20,329 nucleotides of DNA. Origin: RXOA01 sp964554715 (GTDB taxonomy: Bacteria; Bipolaricaulota; Bipolaricaulia; UBA7950; UBA9294). Shown piece after piece: positions 1-7,324 of this stretch (its first letter is position 1; every line of letters begins with the position of its first letter). The stretch is taken from the NCBI GenBank assembly GCA_964554715.1, contig CAZKPU010000039.1:1-20329 (forward strand), in the 5' to 3' direction. The translations under genes were made by a program, and so were the position numbers. The notes under the pieces were generated by a model that made no database searches, was not told the origin of the DNA, and saw only the letters and a program-made list of their open reading frames with translations.

Positions 1-144
1 CGGCTCACCCGATCCGGTCGTCAACAGCCAGTAGTCCAGCGGCCCGTTCCACTTCTCCACCCGCCAACCGAAGACGTTGTGATAAAAGTCCGTTGCTCGC
101 TGCGGATCCTCGGCGAAGATCTCGAAGTGGGTCACTCGTGGCAT
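1..144 (-). CDS. VOC/glyoxalase-like family protein, N-terminal part (cut by window edge)
   Basis: Only the first 48 codons are present; the gene runs off the window at base 1. The peptide starts MPRVTHFEIFAEDP and continues with a 'RATDFYHNVFGW' segment, the typical first beta-alpha unit of the vicinal-oxygen-chelate superfamily, in which a His near the start (H6 here) is often a metal ligand. The ATG at 144 is preceded on the minus strand by GGAG with good spacing. Members of this family include glyoxalases, dioxygenases and many small uncharacterised proteins, so the substrate cannot be stated. It is the most downstream of the leftward-reading genes, 72 bases beyond the small membrane protein gene. 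Family assignment is firm, function is open. Confidence 0.82.
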   Translation of the reverse strand, partial: MPRVTHFEIFAEDPQRATDFYHNVFGWRVEKWNGPLDYWLLTTGSGEP

Positions 145-216
145 CGTGCGTCGCTCCTTTCGACCCGCTCGATCCATGCACTGAAGCGGGCCTCGTTTCA
201 GCGTACCACGACAAAC

Positions 217-603
217 CTACCCGTGGTCAATCGAGAGGAGGTTCGAGCCGGTTCCGGCGGCGAGCAGCATCTTGTTCTTCCGTGTGTAGTGGAACCACAA
301 CGCGAGATCCGCCGCCACAAGGAGCATGTTGAATGTATACAACGCCGTCACCCAATCCGCCCCAGTGAGCGACTTGCGGGCGATCCCGCACGCGTAGCCG
401 ATGCAGATCAGCAACATGAACAAAGGGCTCTTCCCGGCAACCTGCTTGGTCCGCAGCGCCTTGATGATCTCATCCACGGACTTAGCCGGAATGGTGACGT
501 TGNNNNNNNNNNGCGACGCCCGGATGAAGCACGACGATGCGAGGATCGAGATCGGCCAGCGCGCCGCAAAGCAGGCAAGCATGCTCGCTTCCAGCGCACT
601 CAT
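217..603 (-). CDS. Small conserved membrane protein, interrupted by an assembly gap
   Basis: About 125 residues if the 10 N are taken literally. The part after the gap (502-217) is clearly protein-like: a 'KALRTKQVAGKSPLF' loop, then two hydrophobic helices ('MLLICIGYACGIA' and 'ALYTFNMLLVAADLALWF') and a basic segment, consistent with a small integral membrane protein. The part before the gap (603-513) begins MSALEASMLACFAARWPISIL, another hydrophobic stretch. From memory, a family of small bacterial membrane proteins has a 'WPxSI-KS-(R/K)-R-x-GKS-LLF' arrangement in which these two pieces would lie closer together, so the joined region around 503-512 may be wrong. The ATG at 603 lies 12 bases after the pepT stop with no clear ribosome site, suggesting translational coupling to pepT. 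Function unknown. Confidence 0.55.
   Translation of the reverse strand: MSALEASMLACFAARWPISILASSCFIRASXXXXNVTIPAKSVDEIIKALRTKQVAGKSPLFMLLICIGYACGIARKSLTGADWVTALYTFNMLLVAADLALWFHYTRKNKMLLAAGTGSNLLSIDHG
503..512. other. Assembly gap (10 N)
   Basis: A run of exactly ten N inside the small membrane protein gene. The second N run in this window has the same length, so 10 is probably a placeholder rather than a measured distance. The flanking pieces stay in frame only if the real gap is 1 modulo 3. Confidence 0.95.
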
Positions 604-615
604 CTTCGGCGCGAC

Positions 616-1908
616 CTAGGTTTGCGCCGGTGAAGGCGCGTCACGGTCTTCTTCGGCCCACAGCCGCACGAGCTGATCGCACACATCCACACCTTTAGCC
701 ATGTCTTCGAGGGAGACCCATTCAAGCGGGCCGTGCGCATTGTGCGTTCCGGCGAACAGATTCGGTGTGGGAAGTCCTCGCTCGGTCAACTGCGATCCGT
801 CGGTTCCACCTCGTATCGGGGTGATCTTGGGGGTCATGCCCGCGCGGCGGATTGCCTCAACCGCAAGATCGGCCGGACGCATGTCGTTTTCCAGCCAGTA
901 TCGCATGTTTCGGTACTGCGCTCGAGTTCTCACTTCGAACCGTGCCCGTGGTTCGCTTTGCGCAAGTGCATCGACCAACGCCTTCAAGAACTCAACGTAC
1001 CCATCGAGTTCATCGAGTTCGAACGCCCGTAGGATGAACCGCAACTCAACGCGATTCGCGTTTCCTTCGACGTTCGAGAGATGGATGAACCCCTCCCGCT
1101 CCGCGGACGTTTCCGGCGTATACGCGTGTTGCGGCAGCGCGTTGATGAGCTTGCCGGCAAGGGTCAGCGCGTTGACCAGCCGGTCCTTCGCCTTCCCCGG
1201 GTGGATCGATACCCCTTCGATGGTGACTACCGCTTCATCGGCGGAGAAGCTCTCGTACGTGACTTCACCCCGTGCTTCTCCATCCAGCGTGTACGCGACG
1301 TCGGCATCGAGATCCTCCAAGGATAGGTTCTCGACACCGCGGCCGACTTCTTCGTCTGGGGTGAAGCAGATTCGTAGCCTCCCGTGCGGGATGGTGCGAT
1401 CCGCAAGAAGCCGCTCGGCAAGCGTCATGATGGTGGCCACGCCCGCTTTGTCATCGGCGCCGAGCAACGTGGTTCCGGATGCGCAGATGATCGTCTCGCC
1501 GATCATCTCAGCCAGTTCAGGTGCCGTCTCCTCGTTGAGGACCCTCTCCGGCGCATCGGGGAGAGTGATCGCCGAACCATCATAGTCCCGGATGATCAAC
1601 GGCTCGACCCCTTCTCCGCTGAAATCGGGGCTTGTATCCACATGCGCAAGCAGTGCCACGGTTGGCACGTCGTCATCAACGGTCGACGGAATCGTCGCCA
1701 GAACGCAGCCGTAGTCGGTCAGCCGGACATCCTCCGCCCCCAAACCCCGAAGCTCGTCCTCGAGCATCCGCTGAAGCTCCAACTGCTTTGCCGTGCTGGG
1801 AATCGACGGCGAATCATGATCGCTCGCCGTATCCACTTTCGCATAGCGGACGAACCTCTCTTCGATTCGGTTGCGTTCTCGCTTCTCGTCTCGGCTGTGT
1901 TCGTTCAC
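616..1908 (-). CDS. pepT: Peptidase T (tripeptide aminopeptidase)
   Basis: 430 residues, a little longer than the roughly 408-residue E. coli PepT because of an N-terminal tail of about 12 residues. It is an M20-family di-zinc cytosolic aminopeptidase that releases the N-terminal residue of tripeptides. All expected metal and catalytic residues are visible: H89 and D91 in 'AHVDTSPDFSG', the bridging D152 in 'LLGADDKAGVA', E186-E187 in 'FTPDEEVGRG', D209 in 'YTLDGEARGEV' and H392 in 'GTHNAHGPLEW'. The 'RGGTDGSQLT' motif of the dimer/catalytic domain is also present. The start is GTG at 1908, chosen because GGAG lies 7 bases upstream. The 100 bases between this gene and the malic enzyme stop (1909-2008) hold no clear terminator, so the two may be co-transcribed. 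The small membrane protein gene follows 12 bases after the stop. Confidence 0.95.
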   Translation of the reverse strand: MNEHSRDEKRERNRIEERFVRYAKVDTASDHDSPSIPSTAKQLELQRMLEDELRGLGAEDVRLTDYGCVLATIPSTVDDDVPTVALLAHVDTSPDFSGEGVEPLIIRDYDGSAITLPDAPERVLNEETAPELAEMIGETIICASGTTLLGADDKAGVATIMTLAERLLADRTIPHGRLRICFTPDEEVGRGVENLSLEDLDADVAYTLDGEARGEVTYESFSADEAVVTIEGVSIHPGKAKDRLVNALTLAGKLINALPQHAYTPETSAEREGFIHLSNVEGNANRVELRFILRAFELDELDGYVEFLKALVDALAQSEPRARFEVRTRAQYRNMRYWLENDMRPADLAVEAIRRAGMTPKITPIRGGTDGSQLTERGLPTPNLFAGTHNAHGPLEWVSLEDMAKGVDVCDQLVRLWAEEDRDAPSPAQT

Positions 1909-2008
1909 GTTGACGCTCCTTGCTTGGGTCGTTGGAGTCTGTCTGCTGGTTGCCTCAGGATTGTAGACCGATGCCGATGCGGTTCAACCCAACGCCCTAG
2001 AGAAAGGC

Positions 2009-3446
2009 CTACTCCCGCCCGGGACACGCTTCGAGTTCCTCGGGAGGTTGCGGGATGTGCCCCTCACGCATCAGGATCGCCGTCTCTTCTTGGGCGGACT
2101 CGATCTGCCTCCGTGCCGTCTCTCGCCGATCCTCCTCCGCCAGCGGCCGCCGGGCCAGTCCCTGTTCGATCGCCGTTCCGCCGACAGCAACTGCCACATC
2201 GACAAACACTTCCGTGTCCATCATGGTCGGAACAAGCCGTGACTCCGAAACGCTTTGCCCGTTGCACGTGGCTGCCGACGCGATCGCCTCGGCAGCGGAG
2301 ATCGCCATCTCATCCGTAATCGTGCTTGCCTGAACATCGAGCGTCCCGCGGAAGATCCCCGGGAAGCCGAGCGAATTGTTGATCTGATTCTCGAAATCCG
2401 ACCGTCCGGTTCCGACGATCCGTGCCCCGGCTTTCTTCGCTTCCCACGGCCAAACCTCGGGGATCGGGTTAGCGAGCAAGAAGACGATCGCATCGGCAGC
2501 CATCGCTTGGATCCATTCCGCTTCGAACGCCTCGGGCCCCGGGCACGCCGCCGCAATCAGCACATCCGTGCCGTCGAGCGCCTCGCGCAGCCCGCCCCGT
2601 CGTCCTTCTCCGTTGGTCAGGGCAGCCATCTGCCACTTCGTCGGGTTTGTCTGCAACCCTTGTTCGGCATCGGGCCGATCCCCATGGAGAATCCCGCGAC
2701 TGTCCACCAGAGTAATGCGCTTCGGATCCACATGGCCTTTGTGCTTCATCAAGATCCGCAAGAAGGCAAGGTTTGCNNNNNNNNNNTCCGGTACCGAGGA
2801 TACAGAACGACGCGTCGCTCATCTGCTTGCCGACCACTCGGAGCGCATTGAGGATCCCCGCCAGAGTCACGGCGGCAGTACCTTGTTGATCATCGTGCCA
2901 AACGGGGATATCAAGTTTCTCACGCAGAGCATCGAGAATGTGGAAACACTTCGGCGTCGCCAGATCCTCCAGATTGATCCCGCCAAAGCCGGGTGCGATC
3001 CACGTCACCGCACGGATGATCTCTTCCGGATCCTGGGTGTCGAGTACGATCGGGTAGGCATCCACACCTCCCAACTGCTTGAACAACAGCGCCTTGCCTT
3101 CCATCACGGGAAGGGCCGCTCTGGCTCCGATATTCCCCAATCCCAGAACCCTCGACCCGTCGCTCACCACAGCCACGGCGTTTGCTTTGTTGGTATAGCA
3201 GAGCACTTTCTGCGGATCGTCCGCGATCTCTTTGCACGGAGCGGCAACCCCCGGCGTGTACCAGATGCCATAGTCCTCAAGGCCGCGCACGGCACACTTC
3301 AACCCTGTACGCAACTTGCCTTGGTAAAAACGATGCAGTCCCGGAGACAGCCTACTCGGTCGATCCGCACGGCCGAGTTGCTGCTCATGGAGATCGCCCG
3401 GATCGATCCGGTTCTTGCTGTCTTGGCAGCTTGTGTCTTTGCCCAT
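2009..3446 (-). CDS. NAD(P)-dependent malic enzyme, split by an assembly gap
   Basis: Oxidative decarboxylation of malate to pyruvate with NAD(P)H formation. The N-terminal 220 residues (3446-2787) carry 'GIWYTPGVA' (catalytic Tyr), 'MEGKALLFKQLGGVDA' (catalytic Lys), 'GGINLEDL' (metal-binding Glu-Asp) and 'WHDDQQGTA'. They end at 'CILGTG', the start of the dinucleotide-binding glycine motif. After the N run the C-terminal 255 residues (2776-2009) resume in another register at 'ANLAFLRIL' and contain 'ITLVDSRGILH', 'FLLANPIPEVWPWEA' and 'NNSLGFPGIFRGTLD'. Both pieces are whole numbers of codons, so the true gap must be a multiple of 3; with 10 N the gene looks frameshifted but probably is not. 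ATG at 3446 has GGGAG about 10 bases upstream. Cofactor preference is not evident because the glycine motif is partly lost. It is divergent from the apgM/hydrogenase operon. Confidence 0.92.
2777..2786. other. Assembly gap (10 N) inside the malic enzyme gene
   Basis: Ten N within the glycine-rich nucleotide-binding motif. The codons before it end cleanly at GGA (Gly) and those after it begin cleanly at GCA (Ala), so the missing length should be divisible by 3. By comparison with the family I expect only a few residues to be missing. Confidence 0.95.
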
Positions 3447-3680
3447 GCCGTTCCAACTCCCTTTCCTATCGAGGACCTGCGAGCACCCTGCTCCTCGCGA
3501 GCTTCACCATCTTCTCACGGATTGTCTCTCCGCTCAACCGGTCCCGCATCGTTTCCGCCCTTGACATCCTGGCTTCGCACCGCTACCTTGACGCCGCCTG
3601 GCAGGCAGTCGGATGCCGTGGTGTCAAGACCGGCGGTCCCCTGTGGGAAGCTGCACGGATGCAATCCGAGGAGGAGACAT
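3447..3680. other. Divergent intergenic region between malic enzyme and the apgM operon
   Basis: A 234-base spacer with malic enzyme leaving to the left and apgM to the right; it should hold both promoters. TTGACA occurs on the plus strand at 3561-3566 and on the minus strand at 3627-3622, and a further TTGAC lies on the plus strand at 3589-3593. No good -10 box follows the minus-strand copy; a weak alternative for malic enzyme is TTGAGC near 3539 with GAAGAT 17 bases on. I see no obvious Rex-like or other perfect palindromic operator and no convincing small ORF. Confidence 0.6.
3561..3589 (+). promoter_or_regulatory. Candidate sigma-70-type promoter for the apgM-hydrogenase-FDH operon
   Basis: A perfect TTGACA at 3561-3566 is followed after 17 bases by TACCTT (3584-3589), which matches only three of six positions of TATAAT. 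It lies about 90 bases upstream of the apgM ATG. The -35 match and spacing are seen; the weak -10 makes this only a candidate. Confidence 0.25.
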
Positions 3681-4940
3681 ATGAAGGCTGTACTGATCAT
3701 CGCTGACGGACTCGGTGGACGTCCAACGGACCTTGCTGGGAAGACCTGCCTGGAGGCGGCTTCCACTCCCCACCTGGATGCCTTGGCTTCACGAGGGGCG
3801 CTCGGTTTGGTCGACCCGATCGGGCCCGGCGTGCGCCCGGGAAGTGATACGGCCCACCTATCCTTGCTTGGCTACGACCCTCGCCGCGTGTACACAGGAA
3901 GAGGGGTATTCGAGTGCTTCGGGATCGGAATGGACGTCCGGCCGGGAGATATCTGCTTCCGCGCCAATCTGGCGACGGCGGAGGAGACTCCGACCGGTCT
4001 GAAAATCACCGACCGTCGTGCCGGGAGGATCGACCACGGACAAGACCAATTGGCAGCTGTGTTGAATGAGATCAAGCTGACCGTTTCACCCAAGATCTCG
4101 TTCGAGTTCCAACCGAGCACGCAGCATCGCGGCGCGCTGCTCCTGCGTGGGCACAGCATCCGCTTGAGTTCTCAGATCACGGAGAACGATCCGCACGTCG
4201 TGGGCGCAGTAGCGCCTGATTCGAAGCCCAACCCTGATGTCATCGAAGACGCAGCGGCGCGGGTAACGGCTGCAGCGGTCAACGAAATCACCAAGCGAAG
4301 CTTCGAGCTGTGGAAGGATCATCCCGTCAATCGAGCCCGCATGGAATCCGGGAAGCCATCGGCCAACGTTGTGCTTCTTCGCGGTGCCTCCGATGCACCT
4401 CATCTTCAGTCGCTCGAATCCGCCTACGGCGTGAAGGGAGCCGTCATCGCCGGAGGTGCGTTGTACCGCGGAGTCAGCCTCGCCTGCGGCATGTGCCAGC
4501 TGGATGTCGACGGTGCAACCGGAGGATTGGACACAAACCTCGGCGCAAAGGCAGAGGCGGCACGCAAGGCACTTGAAACATACGATTACGTCTTCATTCA
4601 CGTCAAGGGAACCGACAACGCCGGACATGATCAAGACGCAGAAGCAAAGCGGGACTTCATCGAAAGGATGGATCGCGAACTGATCGGTCCGTTGACGCAG
4701 CAGCTCGATCCATCGACAACCCATATCGCCGTCACCGGCGATCACACCACCCCGATCGACTTCGGCGACCATACGACCGAGCCTGTTCCCGTTCTGTTTG
4801 CCGGGCCGAACGTCATGCCTGACGCAACGAAGCAATTCCACGAGCGCGAAGCGGCCAACGGCGGTTTGTGCCGTTTCAGCGGGCAAGTCCTGCCGATGCT
4901 TTTCGGCTACTGCAATTGGAGCCCGAAGTTCGGAGCGTAG
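3681..4940 (+). CDS. apgM: 2,3-bisphosphoglycerate-independent phosphoglycerate mutase, archaeal type
   Basis: 419 residues, close to the family's usual 400-415. It interconverts 3- and 2-phosphoglycerate in glycolysis/gluconeogenesis through a phosphoserine intermediate and two metal ions. The alkaline-phosphatase-superfamily landmarks are visible: N-terminal 'VLIIADGLGGRP' with metal Asp D9, the catalytic serine S55 in 'RPGSDTAHLSLLGYDP', 'HVKGTDNAGHDQD' and 'VTGDHTTPIDFGDHTTEPV' with further metal-binding Asp/His. The frame is open far upstream, antisense to malic enzyme, but the first ATG after a strong GAGGAG (3670-3675) is 3681 and the archaeal family starts there. It is the first gene of the long plus-strand operon; the next gene begins 17 bases after its stop. 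Why a glycolytic enzyme heads a hydrogenase operon is not known. Confidence 0.93.
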   Translation: MKAVLIIADGLGGRPTDLAGKTCLEAASTPHLDALASRGALGLVDPIGPGVRPGSDTAHLSLLGYDPRRVYTGRGVFECFGIGMDVRPGDICFRANLATAEETPTGLKITDRRAGRIDHGQDQLAAVLNEIKLTVSPKISFEFQPSTQHRGALLLRGHSIRLSSQITENDPHVVGAVAPDSKPNPDVIEDAAARVTAAAVNEITKRSFELWKDHPVNRARMESGKPSANVVLLRGASDAPHLQSLESAYGVKGAVIAGGALYRGVSLACGMCQLDVDGATGGLDTNLGAKAEAARKALETYDYVFIHVKGTDNAGHDQDAEAKRDFIERMDRELIGPLTQQLDPSTTHIAVTGDHTTPIDFGDHTTEPVPVLFAGPNVMPDATKQFHEREAANGGLCRFSGQVLPMLFGYCNWSPKFGA

Positions 4941-4957
4941 CCGTAGGGGAGAGTGCG

Positions 4958-5341
4958 ATGAAGTTCGCCGAAGTCATGGACCTGCTGGACGGGGAGATGC
5001 TCGAAGGTGTGGACGTCTCCGAAATGGTCATCGACCGTGCCTATGCCGCGGATCTGCTGTCGGACGTCCTCGCGCTGACCGATGAGCGCACCACTCTGAT
5101 CACGGGAACGATCAGCCCTCAGGTCATCCGAGTCGCCGACATTCTCAACGTCATCGCCATCATCTTTGTGCGGGGAAAACGCCCGCCGCAGTCGGTGGTG
5201 ACCTACGCACAGCGTGTCGGCATTCCCGTGATGTGCACCAAAAAGACGATGTTTGAGTCGTGCGGCTTGCTGTATGCAAACGGCGTTCGTCCCTGTAAGA
5301 ACCGTCCTGTAAGCGGTTCCGGATCCGGATGCGCGAAATAA
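4958..5341 (+). CDS. DRTGG-domain protein 1 (hydrogenase-cluster regulatory family)
   Basis: 127 residues made almost entirely of one DRTGG domain. It has an 'AYAADLLSDVLAL' helix near the start, a central 'LITGTISPQVIRVADILNV' strand-helix, 'IIFVRGKRPPQSVVTYAQ' and a C-terminal 'GIPVMCTKKTMFESCGLLY'. DRTGG domains also occur in BioD-like and CBS-DRTGG proteins and probably bind a small ligand, but no reaction is known. Short stand-alone versions are recurrent companions of multimeric [FeFe]-hydrogenase genes in Thermotogae and Clostridia (from memory). ATG at 4958 is preceded by GGGGAGAG. A tail of about 18 residues after the domain runs into the next gene, which it overlaps by 13 bases. Its paralogue is two genes downstream (5750-6100). 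Family sure, role inferred. Confidence 0.85.
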   Translation: MKFAEVMDLLDGEMLEGVDVSEMVIDRAYAADLLSDVLALTDERTTLITGTISPQVIRVADILNVIAIIFVRGKRPPQSVVTYAQRVGIPVMCTKKTMFESCGLLYANGVRPCKNRPVSGSGSGCAK

Positions 5342-5766
5342 CGTACAGTGTGCGAGCCGGCGACATCGAACACGGCGGAACATCCTCCGCTTGGCTGAAG
5401 GTCGAGCTTCGGAAGGAAGGCGTCAACGAGGAGCTTGCCCGCCGGGCAGGCGTCATCGCGTTTGAGGGTGAGATGAACCTCATCCTGTACGCGACCCACG
5501 GGGGCACGCTGCGCGTTGCCGTCAACGACACGCAGATCGAGATCGAACTCCACGATGACGGACCAGGGATCGAAGATCTGGATCTGGCGATGACCCCTGG
5601 GTACTCCACCGCGCCGTATTGGGCCGCCAACCTGGGATTTGGTGCCGGGATGGGGCTGATCAACATGGAGCGAAACGCCGATCGATTCGAGATCTCGTCT
5701 CGGATCGGCGAGGGAACGCGGATCGTTTGTTGGATCGACAGGAGGAACGATGACGCTTCGACTTAG
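5329..5766 (+). CDS. RsbT/SpoIIAB-like ATP-binding protein (HATPase_c, anti-sigma-factor kinase-like)
   Basis: 145 residues forming a single GHKL ATPase domain. The N box is 'FEGEMNLILYATHGG' (N50), the G1 box 'HDDGPGIEDL' (residues 75-84), the G2 box 'GFGAGMGLINMERNAD' (103-118) and the end of the domain 'GEGTRIVCWI'. This layout is typical of RsbT/RsbW/SpoIIAB serine kinases, which phosphorylate STAS-domain antagonists, rather than of sensor histidine kinases; no dimerisation or phospho-His domain is present. No STAS protein or sigma factor is encoded nearby, so its partner may be one of the flanking DRTGG proteins or the PHP protein. ATG at 5329 overlaps the preceding stop by 13 bases and the gene overlaps the next by 17, implying coupled translation. 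Confidence 0.85.
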   Translation: MREITYSVRAGDIEHGGTSSAWLKVELRKEGVNEELARRAGVIAFEGEMNLILYATHGGTLRVAVNDTQIEIELHDDGPGIEDLDLAMTPGYSTAPYWAANLGFGAGMGLINMERNADRFEISSRIGEGTRIVCWIDRRNDDAST

Positions 5767-6100
5767 CGACCTCTGTACCGACCTGAAACTCGAACATCTG
5801 ACCCCCACGCTGTCTCTAGACCGAGAAGTGGGCAGTGCTCTTGTGGGCGACCTCCTCTCCGATGTCCTCGCGGCCGCCAAGCCGGGAGATGTGTGGGTCA
5901 CCGTGCAGCGACACCAGAATGTCATTGCCGTGGCAAGGGTAACCGACCTCGCCGCCGTCGTCTTGGCACGAGGTGTCCGCCCGACCGAGGATGTGATTGC
6001 GATGGCCCAGGAACAGGGGATCGTCTTGCTTGCCAGTCAAGACCCCGCGTTTGATGTATGCGGACAGATGTATACCGTCATACGGGGAGCCGCCCGGTGA
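5750..6100 (+). CDS. DRTGG-domain protein 2 (hydrogenase-cluster regulatory family)
   Basis: 116 residues, the second stand-alone DRTGG domain of this block. It shares with the first copy the 'GDLLSDVLAA' helix, a 'WVTVQRHQNVIAVARVTDL' core and the C-terminal half 'VVLARGVRPTEDVIAMAQ'. It differs at the end ('FDVCGQMYTVIRGAAR' instead of MFESCGLLY), so the two are diverged paralogues rather than a recent duplication. An AGGAGG at 5740-5745 lies 4 bases before ATG 5750. Flanking the RsbT-like ATPase with two DRTGG proteins suggests a small protein-interaction set; ligand and function are unknown. Confidence 0.83.
   Translation: MTLRLSDLCTDLKLEHLTPTLSLDREVGSALVGDLLSDVLAAAKPGDVWVTVQRHQNVIAVARVTDLAAVVLARGVRPTEDVIAMAQEQGIVLLASQDPAFDVCGQMYTVIRGAAR
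6084..6089 (+). promoter_or_regulatory. Ribosome binding site deciding the GTG start of the PHP gene
   Basis: GGGGAG sits 7 bases before GTG 6097. The reading frame contains an earlier ATG at 6058, but that one has no such site and would add 13 residues ahead of the conserved PHP start. Confidence 0.6.
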
Positions 6101-6813
6101 GGCGGTTCGTCGCCGACCTTCACATTCATACGTGTCTCTCTCCATGTGGTGGTCTCGACATGGCGCCGCGCGCCATCGTCGCCACCGCCTTGGCCAAGGG
6201 ACTCAATCTGATCGCGATCACAGATCACAACACCTGCGCAATGGCAGAGGCCGTTGCCCGTGTCGCGAGCGCTCACGGTTTGGCCTTCTTCTACGGAATC
6301 GAGTTCCAGACCGCAGAAGAAGTGCACGTCCTCGCGTATTTCGACGATGCCGCCCACTGTCACGCCGCCGCCGCCGAGGCGTACGCTTATCTTCCCGATC
6401 GCCGCAACGATCCTCTTATCTTCGGCGATCAAGTCATTGTGGATGAAGAAGAGACCATTCTCGGATTCGAGCCGAAACTCCTTGTTAATTCACTCTCGCT
6501 CGATATCGAGGACGTGTTCCATCTGATCCGAAAACACGCTGGGCTTCCCGTCCCCGCCCATGTCGATCGAGAGGCGTTCGGCATCATTGCGCAGCTCGGC
6601 TTTATCCCGGACAATCTGCAGCCAGCGCTGGTCGAGGTGACGGGAAAGACGGTTCCTTCCTTAATTGGAGACATAGCCGTTCTGCGATCATCGGACGCCC
6701 ACGGACTCGACGAGATCGGGCAAAGGACGACGATGATCGTTCTCGAATCCATCTCCGTGCGCGAGCTACGGCGGGCTGCCGCCGGCATCGACGGCAGGAT
6801 GATTCTTGCCTGA
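6097..6813 (+). CDS. PHP-domain metal-dependent phosphoesterase-like protein
   Basis: 238 residues, a single polymerase-and-histidinol-phosphatase domain. The metal-binding motifs are complete: H9 and H11 in 'VADLHIHTCLSPCG', D43-H44 in 'IAITDHNT', E69 in 'FFYGIEFQ', H77 in 'EVHVLAYF', H155 in 'PVPAHVDREAFG' and D200/H202 in 'RSSDAHGLDEIG'. It should therefore be a di- or tri-metal phosphoesterase; related enzymes hydrolyse 3',5'-nucleotide phosphates or act as 5'-3' RNases (RNase AM/YciV), but the substrate here is not evident. The GTG start overlaps the DRTGG2 stop by 4 bases. A PHP protein in this position is a recurrent member of [FeFe]-hydrogenase gene clusters, so a regulatory role in hydrogenase expression is plausible but unproven. 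Confidence 0.87.
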   Translation: MRRFVADLHIHTCLSPCGGLDMAPRAIVATALAKGLNLIAITDHNTCAMAEAVARVASAHGLAFFYGIEFQTAEEVHVLAYFDDAAHCHAAAAEAYAYLPDRRNDPLIFGDQVIVDEEETILGFEPKLLVNSLSLDIEDVFHLIRKHAGLPVPAHVDREAFGIIAQLGFIPDNLQPALVEVTGKTVPSLIGDIAVLRSSDAHGLDEIGQRTTMIVLESISVRELRRAAAGIDGRMILA

Positions 6814-6835
6814 GCTGCCTGGGCTGTCCGCAGAA

Positions 6836-6840
6836 GGAGG
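6836..6840 (+). promoter_or_regulatory. Ribosome binding site for the first NuoE gene
   Basis: GGAGG (within AAGGAGGG) lies 4 bases before TTG 6845. It argues for a TTG start here rather than the earlier TTG at 6806 in the same frame. Confidence 0.55.
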
Positions 6841-6844
6841 GACA

Positions 6845-7324
6845 TTGAACGCGAAAACTGCGCAAGGCAAATCCTACGCCCAACTCGCCGAGATCATCGA
6901 GCAACACCGACACACCAAGGGCCCGCTCATTCAGGTCCTCCACCAGGCGCAGGAGCTGTTCGGGTACATCTCACGGGACACTGAGGCGTACATCTCCGAC
7001 AAGATGCACCTCCCGCTCTCACGAGTTCACGGAGTCGTCACATTCTACAATTTCTTCCGGACGGAGCCGCAAGGTCAACACACGATCAAGATCTGTCTCG
7101 GTACGGCATGCCACGTTAAAGGGGCAAGCCGCATCATCGATGTCCTCGAAGACGAACTCGACGTTCAAATGGGAGCGACCACAGAGGACGGTCGCTTCAC
7201 CCTGACGGCCGTGCGGTGTATCGGTGCGTGTGGGTTGGCGCCGGCCATGATGATCGATGATGACGTCTACGGAAACCTCGATCGCGAGAAAGTTCGTGCG
7301 GCGCTGCAGCGCTACCGCGCATGA
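6845..7324 (+). CDS. hydC: NuoE/HydC-like [2Fe-2S] subunit of the hydrogenase
   Basis: 159 residues, the normal length for the 24-kDa NuoE family. An N-terminal helical bundle is followed by a thioredoxin-like [2Fe-2S] domain with ligands C84 and C89 in 'ICLGTACHVKGA' and C125 and C129 in 'RCIGACGLAPAM', so all four are present. In soluble hydrogenases it pairs with the NuoF/HydB flavoprotein and in bifurcating enzymes takes part in electron flow around the FMN. Its stop overlaps the start of the next gene (ATGA). The gene is separated from its NuoF partner (8221) by two small genes, an order also seen in [FeFe]-hydrogenase clusters. Symbol by analogy with HydABC(SL); hoxE is the alternative name. 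Confidence 0.92.
   Translation: MNAKTAQGKSYAQLAEIIEQHRHTKGPLIQVLHQAQELFGYISRDTEAYISDKMHLPLSRVHGVVTFYNFFRTEPQGQHTIKICLGTACHVKGASRIIDVLEDELDVQMGATTEDGRFTLTAVRCIGACGLAPAMMIDDDVYGNLDREKVRAALQRYRA

Noticed and set aside
181..201. Possible terminator hairpin after the small membrane protein gene
   Set aside because: The stem is clean only on the plus strand with G-T pairs; on the transcribed minus strand it has A-C mismatches and no U-run.
616..3446. A metabolic operon with the small membrane protein as a transporter for PepT substrates
   Set aside because: Only adjacency supports it; the protein is too small and too damaged by the gap to assign a transport role.
2568..3680. Long upstream extension of the apgM frame (790 codons in total)
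   Set aside because: It runs antisense through malic enzyme and across the N run; apgM has a strong ribosome site and family-typical start at 3681.
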